The notes beneath the pieces were generated by a model. It made no database searches. It was given only the letters and a program-made list of their open reading frames with translations, and was not told where the DNA came from. Positions 17,245 to 24,825 of a DNA stretch of 58,482 nt are shown here, piece after piece. Location: the NCBI GenBank assembly GCA_040392005.1, contig JBEBWT010000011.1, forward strand, positions 1 to 58,482, given 5' to 3'. The position numbers were made by a program, and so were the translations under genes. The DNA is from DASRQK01 sp040392005 (GTDB lineage Bacteria; Bacteroidota; Bacteroidia; Sphingobacteriales; Sphingobacteriaceae). Every line of letters starts with the position of its first letter. Position 1 is the stretch's first letter.

Positions 17245-17952
17245 TTATCCCTTTACGATGGTCCCAATGGGATCGCCATTGGCCAGGCGGGCCAGATTAC
17301 CTTCTTTATTCATATCAAAGACAATAATAGGAAGGTTATTTTCCTGGCAGAGGGTGAATGCGGTCATATCCATCACATTCAGTCCCCGGTTGAATACTTC
17401 CTGGAAAGTCAGCGATTCATAACGCTCGGCTGACGGATCTTTCAACGGGTCGGCAGAATAAATTCCGTCCACCCGGGTGCCTTTCAGAACAACGTCCGCA
17501 TTGATTTCAATGGCACGTAGCGAGGCAGCGGTATCCGTGGTAAAATAAGGGTTGCCGGTACCTGCACCGAATATTACAACCCTGCCTTTTTCAAGGTGGC
17601 GGACGGCGCGTCTCCGGATAAAGGGTTCACAGATCTGCTCCATTTTGATGGCAGTCAGCAAGCGGGTGGTGACTTCCAGTTTTTCAAGTGCGTCCTGGAG
17701 TGCCATGCTGTTGATGACGGTGGCCAGCATGCCCATATAATCGGCCTGCACCCGATCCATCCCTGCTTTTTCCGCACTCAGGCCCCGGTAAATATTGCCC
17801 CCTCCGATGACGATGGCCACTTCCATGCCCTGATCGTGGATGCTTTTGATGTCTCTGGCGTACTGCTGTACCCTGTTGATGTCGATACCGTACTGCTGAT
17901 CACCCATCAGGGCTTCGCCACTGAGTTTTAATAATATCCGCTTATATGCCAT
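17245..17952 (-). CDS. pyrH: UMP kinase
   Basis: Phosphorylates UMP to UDP. Started at the ATG at 17952 (MAYKRILLKLSGEAL), giving 235 residues; the frame stays open upstream but that extension is not family-like. Motifs include VIGGGNIYRG for nucleotide binding, DYMGMLATVINS and GTGNPYFTTDTAA. A TATCTTTG box on the minus strand (18003-17996) is a candidate -7 element; its -33 partner is not clear. frr follows after 35 bases. Confidence 0.96.
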   Translation of the reverse strand: MAYKRILLKLSGEALMGDQQYGIDINRVQQYARDIKSIHDQGMEVAIVIGGGNIYRGLSAEKAGMDRVQADYMGMLATVINSMALQDALEKLEVTTRLLTAIKMEQICEPFIRRRAVRHLEKGRVVIFGAGTGNPYFTTDTAASLRAIEINADVVLKGTRVDGIYSADPLKDPSAERYESLTFQEVFNRGLNVMDMTAFTLCQENNLPIIVFDMNKEGNLARLANGDPIGTIVKG

Positions 17953-18057
17953 AGTGAATGTTGCTGCCTGAAATCGGTTTGCAGATTTCAAAAGCCAAAG
18001 ATAGTGGATTTCGATTTACAAAGGAAAGGTTCAGCCATTTAATTATTAACCACCAAC

Positions 18058-18453
18058 CTAATTGCCCTGCTCCGTTCCATCCTCATCCGGCTGACGGGGT
18101 TCCTTGCTGATTTCCTCAAATAACTTGTCCATATGGGCCACATATTCATTGGTATCATCAATAAAAAACTCAAGCTGCGGAATAATGCGCGCATGGTTTT
18201 TGATCCGCCCTCCCAATTTATAACGGATTTCGCTGCTGTGGGATTTGATGGCGGCCAAGCCGTCTTCCGCATTTTTGCTATCGAGAAAACTGAGAAACAC
18301 CCTTGCGATGGACAGATCCGGCGTCATCCGGACCCGGGTGATAGTGATAAAATTGCCGGCAACCCAACTTTTTCCTTCCCGATGGAATAATTCTGCCAGA
18401 TCCTGCTGGATCACCCCTGCAAACCTTTGCTGCCTTTTACTTTCTGTATTCAT
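18058..18453 (-). CDS. rbfA: Ribosome-binding factor A
   Basis: A 131-residue KH-fold protein that helps mature the 30S subunit. It starts MNTESKRQQRFAGVIQQDLAELFHRE and contains ITITRVRMTPDLSIARVFLSF and RYKLGGRIKNHARIIPQLEFFIDD, the standard RbfA pattern. The C-terminal tail is acidic and polar (RQPDEDGTEQGN), as in many homologues. A minus-strand TATCTTTG box lies at 18483-18476. Confidence 0.95.
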   Translation of the reverse strand: MNTESKRQQRFAGVIQQDLAELFHREGKSWVAGNFITITRVRMTPDLSIARVFLSFLDSKNAEDGLAAIKSHSSEIRYKLGGRIKNHARIIPQLEFFIDDTNEYVAHMDKLFEEISKEPRQPDEDGTEQGN

Positions 18454-18523
18454 GCCGGTTGAATTGTTGAATAGACAAAGATAATGATTTTTTGTACTTT
18501 AGTGGTGAATTTAAGAGGACCAG

Positions 18524-19111
18524 ATGGAAGCGCTGATCAGAAAAAATATTGAGAATACACTTGCGCAGGATATTCCCGATGATATGTTTGCCCTATTGAT
18601 GGAATATGCCTTTGAGAAATCCTTTGAAAAAAAGCAGTTTCTGGTGGAAACAGGTACGCATTGCAAATACCAGTATTTTATGCTGGAAGGCTCTTGCTAC
18701 TCCTATTATGTCAATGAAAAAGGAGATAAGAACGTCATCCAGTTTGCACTGGAAAACTACTGGATCACGGATGCGGCCAGTTATTTTTCAGGCAAACCGG
18801 CGGTTTTCACCATCGAAACCCTGGAGCCGACCAAAGCCCTGCTCCTCAGCAGGGAGAAACTGGACCGGCTGTGTGACGCATTCCCACTGTATGACCGGTT
18901 TTTCCGTATTCTCCTCCAGAATTCCATCAGTAATTTACATTACCGCATTGCGGTGACGACGAGTGAGGATGCAGAACACCGCTATATTGGCTTTACCCAG
19001 CGGTACCCTCAGTTTGTCCAGCGGATTCCCCAGTATCTGATCGCTTCCTATCTGGGGATTGCGCCCCAGTCCCTGAGCCGCATCCGAAAGGAACTGGCCC
19101 ACAAGTGCTGA
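18524..19111 (+). CDS. Crp/Fnr-family transcriptional regulator
   Basis: 195 residues. The N-terminal cyclic-nucleotide-binding-like domain runs to about residue 120 (YQYFMLEGSCYSYYVNEKGDKNVIQF). A dimer helix and a short winged-helix DNA-binding domain follow (QYLIASYLGIAPQSLSRIRKEL). The RxxS/T phosphate-binding signature of true cAMP receptors is not obvious, so it may bind another ligand or none. A yceI gene follows in the same direction with a palindromic site in between, suggesting local control. Confidence 0.88.
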   Translation: MEALIRKNIENTLAQDIPDDMFALLMEYAFEKSFEKKQFLVETGTHCKYQYFMLEGSCYSYYVNEKGDKNVIQFALENYWITDAASYFSGKPAVFTIETLEPTKALLLSREKLDRLCDAFPLYDRFFRILLQNSISNLHYRIAVTTSEDAEHRYIGFTQRYPQFVQRIPQYLIASYLGIAPQSLSRIRKELAHKC

Positions 19112-19155
19112 TTATATTAACATAGGTGAATGGCGGGCGGGCATTTCCTCCCGAT

Positions 19156-19172
19156 CTTTGTAACGTTCAAAG
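19156..19172. promoter_or_regulatory. Imperfect palindrome upstream of yceI
   Basis: CTTTG-TAACGTT-CAAAG, with 5-bp arms at 19156-19160 and 19168-19172 and a near-symmetric centre, 28 bases before the yceI ATG. It lies directly downstream of the Crp/Fnr gene and is a possible operator for it. GATCTTTG (19153-19160) is a one-mismatch -7 box within the left arm. Confidence 0.4.
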
Positions 19173-19199
19173 AATTTAAAATTTTAAAAAATTAACGTT

Positions 19200-19736
19200 A
19201 TGAGTACTACAAAGACTACCTGGGTAATGGACCCTGCACACAGTGAATTGCTTTTCAAGGTAAAGCATTTGATGATCACCAATGTAAAAGGTGAATTTAA
19301 AAAATTTGATGTTTCGGTAGAGAGTGAAGATGAGGATTTCCGCGAGGCGAAAGTAAATGTGAAGATCGCTGCTGATTCAGTGTTTACCAATCAGCCCGAC
19401 CGGGATCAACATCTGGCCAGTGCCGACTTCTTCGATGCCGGAAATCACCCTGAGATCACTTTTGAAAGTAGTGAAATGAACAAACTGGATGATGAAAATT
19501 ATCAGTTGAAAGGTTTACTGGGCATCAAGGGTGTGAAAAAGGAAGTGGTGCTGGATGCCGAATTCGGTGGATTTATGAAGGATCCTTATGGCAATCAAAA
19601 AGCTGGATTTTCCTTGTCAGGTAAATTCAACCGCAAGGATTGGGGATTGAACTGGAATGCTGCCCTGGAAACCGGTGGCGTTATGGTGAGTGATGAGGTG
19701 CGACTGAATGCAGAAGTGCAGTTGGTCAAGCAATAA
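19200..19736 (+). CDS. YceI-family protein
   Basis: 178 residues without a signal peptide. The opening TTWVMDPAHSELLFKVKHLMITNVKGEF and later RDQHLASADFFDAGNHPEITFESS are standard YceI lipocalin-like motifs; the fold binds polyisoprenoid or other long lipids. Absence of a signal peptide suggests a cytoplasmic version, common in Bacteroidota beside Crp/Fnr regulators. It ends 10 bases before the next gene, so the two may be co-transcribed. Confidence 0.92.
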   Translation: MSTTKTTWVMDPAHSELLFKVKHLMITNVKGEFKKFDVSVESEDEDFREAKVNVKIAADSVFTNQPDRDQHLASADFFDAGNHPEITFESSEMNKLDDENYQLKGLLGIKGVKKEVVLDAEFGGFMKDPYGNQKAGFSLSGKFNRKDWGLNWNAALETGGVMVSDEVRLNAEVQLVKQ

Positions 19737-19746
19737 ATAGATATAG

Positions 19747-21333
19747 ATGAAAAACAACAAGGGGACAATATTCATTTTCTTAGTGATATGGGGCATTGTC
19801 CCCTTATTTTCGTCTGCTCAACCGGCCGATGGAGCCTCTGCCCCGGCCGATGCTGCATTACCTGGGCCCCGGATCGTCGCCCATCGCGGGCAGGTTGCCG
19901 GCTATCCCGAAAATTCCCTGAGCGGTTTTGAAAAAGCGATACAGCTTGGTGTGGATTATATTGAAGTGGATGTGCGTACGACAGCCGATGGGGTGTTGGT
20001 GGTTTTGCATGACGGAGACCTCAAACGGACTACCCGGGCCAAAGGTCCCCTGAAAGAAAGGACATTTGCAGAATTGCAGGAGGTGGTGGAGCTGAAACCG
20101 AAACGGCGGGGACCCAAAGGAGAGCGCATTCCCACCCTGGAACAGGTCTGTGAATTGCTGGTCCGGCACAATCAGAATCAGCCCCGACCGGTGAATTTGT
20201 ATGTGGACTGCAAGGATGCGGACCCAGCCTTGCTGTTGAATACCTTGCAGCGGTATGGCCTTGCGGAAGGCGCCGTTTTTTATGGAGGCGATTCCTATCT
20301 GGAGTCCCTGAAGCAGCTGTTTCCAGCGGCGAAGATCATACCGGGATTGAGGGAATTGTCGGGATTGGATGATCGGATTGCCCGGCTGGAACCCTATGGG
20401 TTCGATGTGAAGTGGAAAGTACTCAATGCCCGGGTGGCGGAATCATTGCAGTCAAAAGGCGTGAAGATCTACACAGATTTGTTATTCATTTATGATCACA
20501 GTCGGAATTATAAAAAGGCCCAACGCTGGGGGGTCGATGTGATACAGACAGACCGGGCAAAAAAGGCTGTTGGTGCTATTGGCCAGACAAAGGCTCAGAC
20601 ACAGACACTCAAAGTAATGACCTACAATATTTATCACGGAGAGGAAGGCTATCAGCGGGGCCATAGCAATATTCAGCGGATAGCGGATCTGATCAATGAA
20701 TACCAGCCGGATTTTGTCGCCTTGCAGGAGGTGGACAGCATGACCAACCGGACTGCTGCGTTCAATGGAGGGATGCCCCGGGACTTGATGCAGGAACTGG
20801 CCGGATTGACCGGAATGTACGGATATTTTGCCAAGGCCATCGATTACAGCAACGGAGGTTATGGTGAAGGAATCCTTTCCCGCTGGCCTGTCCAATCCAG
20901 ACGGGATACATTAACCATTCCGAAGGGGGGAGAGGGCCGTGCCCTGATTTCTGTAAGCTATGCAATGCCGGATGGAAGGGAACTGATCTTTGCAGGCACC
21001 CATCTCTGTCACCAGTTTGCAGAAAACCGGGTGGCACAGGTGTTGGATATCAATAAGATATTTGAAAACGTAAATGGTCCGGTTATCGTGGGCGGAGATT
21101 TTAATTTCACTCCGGACTCGGAATCTTATCAGGTGTTCACCTCGCGGTTCCTGGATGCTGCCCGTCTGTACGGTGAGGAAAAAAACACCTTTCCCGCACA
21201 TGATCCCGGGTCGAGGATTGATTATATTTTTCTTTCCAGAAATACAAAATGGAAGGTCGTTGGGGTGCAGGTTCTTGACACAGATCCTTCGGATCATCTG
21301 CCCGTGCTGGTGACACTGGAAATTTTAAAATAG
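19747..21333 (+). CDS. Secreted fusion: glycerophosphodiester phosphodiesterase plus EEP-family phosphatase/nuclease
   Basis: 528 residues with a signal peptide (FLVIWGIVPLFSSAQ). Residues ~35-265 are a GDPD domain: VAHRGQVAGYPENSL and YIEVDVRTTADGVLVVLHDGDLKRTT supply the catalytic HR..PEN, ExD and HD residues. Residues ~285-528 are an endonuclease/exonuclease/phosphatase domain: MTYNIYHGE, ALQEVD, GGDFNFTPDS and SDHLPV. A fused protein could take lipid head groups apart in two steps outside the cytoplasm (inference). Its 3' end overlaps the convergent sialidase gene by 9 bases. Confidence 0.9.
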   Translation: MKNNKGTIFIFLVIWGIVPLFSSAQPADGASAPADAALPGPRIVAHRGQVAGYPENSLSGFEKAIQLGVDYIEVDVRTTADGVLVVLHDGDLKRTTRAKGPLKERTFAELQEVVELKPKRRGPKGERIPTLEQVCELLVRHNQNQPRPVNLYVDCKDADPALLLNTLQRYGLAEGAVFYGGDSYLESLKQLFPAAKIIPGLRELSGLDDRIARLEPYGFDVKWKVLNARVAESLQSKGVKIYTDLLFIYDHSRNYKKAQRWGVDVIQTDRAKKAVGAIGQTKAQTQTLKVMTYNIYHGEEGYQRGHSNIQRIADLINEYQPDFVALQEVDSMTNRTAAFNGGMPRDLMQELAGLTGMYGYFAKAIDYSNGGYGEGILSRWPVQSRRDTLTIPKGGEGRALISVSYAMPDGRELIFAGTHLCHQFAENRVAQVLDINKIFENVNGPVIVGGDFNFTPDSESYQVFTSRFLDAARLYGEEKNTFPAHDPGSRIDYIFLSRNTKWKVVGVQVLDTDPSDHLPVLVTLEILK

Positions 21334-22509
21334 AACCCGGATACGCTCGAAAACAATCTGACGATAGCCGTCAGATTCGTACAGGACTCCGATATCATCC
21401 TGCCGGATGAAAACCAGATCTGAATAAGCAACATAGGAGGATCCTTTGTAATCATTTGGGGCAGCGGCAATCAGCTTATTGAAAAACCAGGTTTTGCCCC
21501 CGTCTTTGCTCAGTCGCAGGGTCAGATTGTTGCGCGCAAGGGGATCCACGGTATTGCAGAAGGCGAGCAAAAATTCTCCCCCAGCAAGAGGGATGGAAAC
21601 GGTGGAACCCTGATTGACCGGATCCGGTAATTGCTGATCATAATAGGTGGTGTCCCAGGTCGTGCCCCCGTCAGAAGAATAGGAGACAATCCTTCTCTTG
21701 ATATTTCCCTGCTGGTTCCGGGAATTCATATACAGTCCGTCCTCGGAAATCTGGGCCGCCATGCTCTCATTTCCTCCCGGAAAGGGGATGGAGGGTGCCA
21801 GATGGAAGGTCTGACCGTGATCATCGGTATAATAGCCATGAGCCTGGTAGTCCATGCCATTGGGCTGGGGCTCTCCGCTGGAATGATTGGCAGCGATGAA
21901 AATCCGGCCGGCATAGGGACCAAGAACAAATTGCATACCTTGTCCGGGTGTGTTGGCATAAGTCCGCCAGTCTTCTTCAAAATTGTATGCCGGATTGCGT
22001 TGAGATTGCTTTGGCCGGTGTACGGATGTGGTAATATTCACCGGATCGGTCCAGCTTTGGCCCTGATCCGTGCTGCTAATAAACCAGGCTTCACGGAGTC
22101 CATTACCCCTGCGCACTTCGCTTTCGTGATTGTCTCCGGTATTGTAAAACAGGAGCAGACGGCCCTCTGGATATCGGGGGTCCAGCAGATCGACTACCGG
22201 AGCGGGATTGCCGGCCTGGAACTTTTCATAATCCACCGCAATCCGCAGAGGTCCCCAGGTGTTACCACTATCCCTGCTGATTTTATACACAATGTCCACA
22301 TTGCCAAAGTCACCGGCGCCATCGACCCGACCTTCCGAAAAGGCAATCAAATGACCGTTTTTCAATTTTACCATTGCCGGAATGCGGTAGCTGGCATAAC
22401 CCTCGGACCCGGATTCAAATACCGTACTTTTTTGCTGGCGGGCGTAGCTGGTGCAAAGAGGTCCGAAAAGTAGAAATAAACAAGTAAAGAGTAAACCTGT
22501 GCTTTTCAT
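21325..22509 (-). CDS. Secreted exo-sialidase (BNR repeat, GH33-like)
   Basis: 394 residues with a signal peptide (LLFTCLFLLFGPLCTSYA). The RIP motif is YRIPAMVKLKNGHLIAFSEGR. Asp-box repeats are SRDSGNTW, STDQGQSW, SSDGGTTW and SKDGGKTW. The family removes terminal sialic acids from glycoconjugates. No NanA or NanE genes lie nearby, so this copy probably serves scavenging of host or extracellular glycans. It converges on the GDPD-EEP gene and precedes no obvious partner. Confidence 0.9.
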   Translation of the reverse strand: MKSTGLLFTCLFLLFGPLCTSYARQQKSTVFESGSEGYASYRIPAMVKLKNGHLIAFSEGRVDGAGDFGNVDIVYKISRDSGNTWGPLRIAVDYEKFQAGNPAPVVDLLDPRYPEGRLLLFYNTGDNHESEVRRGNGLREAWFISSTDQGQSWTDPVNITTSVHRPKQSQRNPAYNFEEDWRTYANTPGQGMQFVLGPYAGRIFIAANHSSGEPQPNGMDYQAHGYYTDDHGQTFHLAPSIPFPGGNESMAAQISEDGLYMNSRNQQGNIKRRIVSYSSDGGTTWDTTYYDQQLPDPVNQGSTVSIPLAGGEFLLAFCNTVDPLARNNLTLRLSKDGGKTWFFNKLIAAAPNDYKGSSYVAYSDLVFIRQDDIGVLYESDGYRQIVFERIRVLF

Positions 22510-22530
22510 ATACCCTTAATTAACTGCTTT

Positions 22531-24045
22531 TCATGTGTCAATCATTAAACTGGCTTTGCCGTCCGCAAACCATTGTTTTACCAGATCCATTTCGAAGGAA
22601 TGATCCGCCTTATGGATAAACTCATTTGTTGAATGATTGTAATTGTAATCTGTTGCCCATTCCCGGTGGTTTCCGGCAATTTCCAAAATAGCCCGGCAGA
22701 TTTGCTTTACTTCCTCATCCGTAGTGGTCGGATGTATAGAAATCCGTATCCAACCCGGTTTTTTGGATAATTCGCCTTGAGATACCTTCTCATACAATTT
22801 TTGGGAAGTCAATCTGTCAATATGAAATAGAAAATGTCCATAGGTTCCGGCGCAACTGCATCCTCCTCTTGACTGTATGCCAAACCGGTCGTTGAGCAAC
22901 CTAACACCCAGATTAAAATGAAGGTTTTCAATATAAAAGGACACTACCCCCAGACGGTTCTCATGTTGACCAGCCAATAAATACAAATTGGGGATTTTTT
23001 TTAATGCAGCGAATAGCTGTTCTAAAATTTCATGTTCCCTGCGAATCATATTGTCTGCACCCATTTCTTCCTTGAGCTGTATCGCAAGTGCGGTTTTGAT
23101 CACTTGTATGAAACCTGGCGTCCCACCGTCTTCCCGCACTTCAATGTCTTCAATATAGGCATGTTCACCCCAGGGATTGGTCCAGCTAACGGTGCCTCCA
23201 CCCGGATGATCCGGAGTCTTGTTTTTATATAAATTTCTATTGAAGATCAATACACCGGAGGTTCCCGGCCCGCCGAGAAATTTGTGGGGAGAAAAAAAGA
23301 TCGCATCCAGGTAGGACTCTCCGTCCGGATGCATATCGATCGGTACATACGGTGCAGAACAGGCAAAATCGACAAAGCAAAGCCCCTGGTACCGGTGTAT
23401 CATCCGGGCGATTTCATGATAGGGGGTCTGAATGCCGGTCACATTGGAGCAGGCAGTCACCGAAGCGATTTTCAGGGGGTAGTCTTTGTATTTCTCCAGG
23501 AGTTTTCCAAAACTTTTCAGGCAGATCAACCCTTCTTCGTCGGCATCGATCACTTCTACGTGAGCAATGGTCTCCAGCCAGGAGGTCTGATTGGAATGGT
23601 GTTCCATGTGGGATACAAATACGACCGGCTTTTTTTCCGGAGGAATATCCAGATAGCCCTGGAGTGATTCGGGCACTTTCAATCCCAGGATCCGCTGGAA
23701 TTTATTGACCACTCCGGTCATTCCCGTTCCAGCTGCCACAAATACATCATCTTCATTGGCATTTACATGCTTTTTGATAAGATTGCGGGCCTGCTGATAG
23801 GCCAGAGTCATCGCCGTGCCTGAAAAAGTCGTTTCGGTATGGGTATTGGCCACAAAAGGACCAAAATCACGGATCAATTTTTCTTCAATAGGCCTGTACA
23901 ATCGTCCGGAGGCGGTCCAGTCGGCATAAATTATTTTCTTTTTCCCGTAGGGGGACTCGAATTCCTGATCGATTCCAATAATATTATTCCGGAACCGGTC
24001 AAAGTAATTTTCCAGGGATGCAATCTTTGTTTCAGGAATATTCAT
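22531..24045 (-). CDS. Class V PLP-dependent aminotransferase (cysteine desulfurase-like)
   Basis: 504 residues. The PLP lysine is in FFSPHKFLGGPGTSG. Family motifs include YADWTASGRLYRPIE, NTHTETTFSGTAMT, HMEHHSNQTSWLE and SRGGCSCAGTYGHFL. The last has a cysteine cluster near where desulfurases carry the active Cys. It is longer than IscS or SufS (~400) owing to N- and C-terminal extensions. The substrate is not evident. It lies 21 bases upstream of the sialidase on the same strand. Confidence 0.85.
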   Translation of the reverse strand: MNIPETKIASLENYFDRFRNNIIGIDQEFESPYGKKKIIYADWTASGRLYRPIEEKLIRDFGPFVANTHTETTFSGTAMTLAYQQARNLIKKHVNANEDDVFVAAGTGMTGVVNKFQRILGLKVPESLQGYLDIPPEKKPVVFVSHMEHHSNQTSWLETIAHVEVIDADEEGLICLKSFGKLLEKYKDYPLKIASVTACSNVTGIQTPYHEIARMIHRYQGLCFVDFACSAPYVPIDMHPDGESYLDAIFFSPHKFLGGPGTSGVLIFNRNLYKNKTPDHPGGGTVSWTNPWGEHAYIEDIEVREDGGTPGFIQVIKTALAIQLKEEMGADNMIRREHEILEQLFAALKKIPNLYLLAGQHENRLGVVSFYIENLHFNLGVRLLNDRFGIQSRGGCSCAGTYGHFLFHIDRLTSQKLYEKVSQGELSKKPGWIRISIHPTTTDEEVKQICRAILEIAGNHREWATDYNYNHSTNEFIHKADHSFEMDLVKQWFADGKASLMIDT

Positions 24046-24192
24046 TCTGATTCAAAATTTCGTTTGTGGCAGCGGCGGTTTGGATGTTATCGGCCGCTCT
24101 TGTCTAAAATTGGTTATAATAGCGTGTTTCGCAGAAACGAAATTAAGAAAAAACTGACAAAAACTAATTATGAAACGATATATTTATCCACA

Positions 24193-24807
24193 ATGAAAAA
24201 GAACTGGAGAAACCTGATCGTATTTCTGATGAAATATACTGTCTTGCTGATCGCAGCCGGAGTTTTTATCGGCCTGTTCCACGAACGGGACGGACTGGTG
24301 GCTCTGGGGCTATGCGCAGGGCTGCTGCTGATTTTATACAGAAAACGTTCGCTTCCGGCAGGGGAAAGACAGATTTATTATCTGGGAATTTTACTTTCGG
24401 CAATGCTCGGCTCTTTGTGCGAATATTGGGGTACCAGCAATCAATATTGGCAGTACCATGATCTGAGCGGAGGCAGGACCTTCCCGTATTGGCTCCCCTT
24501 TGCCTGGGCTTCTGCCTTTGCCTTTCTCTACACCATTGAGCGGAACATCATTGCACTTAGGGGTTTTCAGGATATTGCTTCCAAGCTCCTGATCACCATG
24601 CTGGTCTCTGCCATTTTCCCGACCATAGGGGAAATCGTGACCATCAGGCTTGGGGTCTGGACCTATTACTGGGACTATCAATTGCTGGGCGTGCCGGCAC
24701 TGGCCATCTTTCTGCTGATGGTTTTTCATACCGGCATATTCTTTCTGCTGCGCTATATCAGCATCCGGAAAGGCATAAACAGTCCTGTGTTTAATACGCA
24801 GGGATAA
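24193..24807 (+). CDS. Multi-pass inner-membrane protein of unknown function
   Basis: ATG 24193 gives 204 residues; the frame is open much further upstream but that part is antisense to the aminotransferase gene. About six hydrophobic helices are visible (TVLLIAAGVFIGLF, GLVALGLCAGLLLILY, YYLGILLSAMLGSL, LPFAWASAFAFLY, LLITMLVSAIFPTIGE, ALAIFLLMVFHTGIFFLL). Tryptophan-rich loops such as CEYWGTSNQYWQYHD and WTYYWDYQLLG stand out. No family recognised. It converges on cphA with an 18-base gap. Confidence 0.7.
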   Translation: MKKNWRNLIVFLMKYTVLLIAAGVFIGLFHERDGLVALGLCAGLLLILYRKRSLPAGERQIYYLGILLSAMLGSLCEYWGTSNQYWQYHDLSGGRTFPYWLPFAWASAFAFLYTIERNIIALRGFQDIASKLLITMLVSAIFPTIGEIVTIRLGVWTYYWDYQLLGVPALAIFLLMVFHTGIFFLLRYISIRKGINSPVFNTQG

Positions 24808-24825
24808 CCCCGCTTCTCTCCTGAA

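Noticed and set aside
23839..24192. Upstream extension of the membrane protein frame at 24193
   Set aside because: The extension is antisense to the aminotransferase start region and lacks hydrophobic character; ATG 24193 gives a proper first helix.
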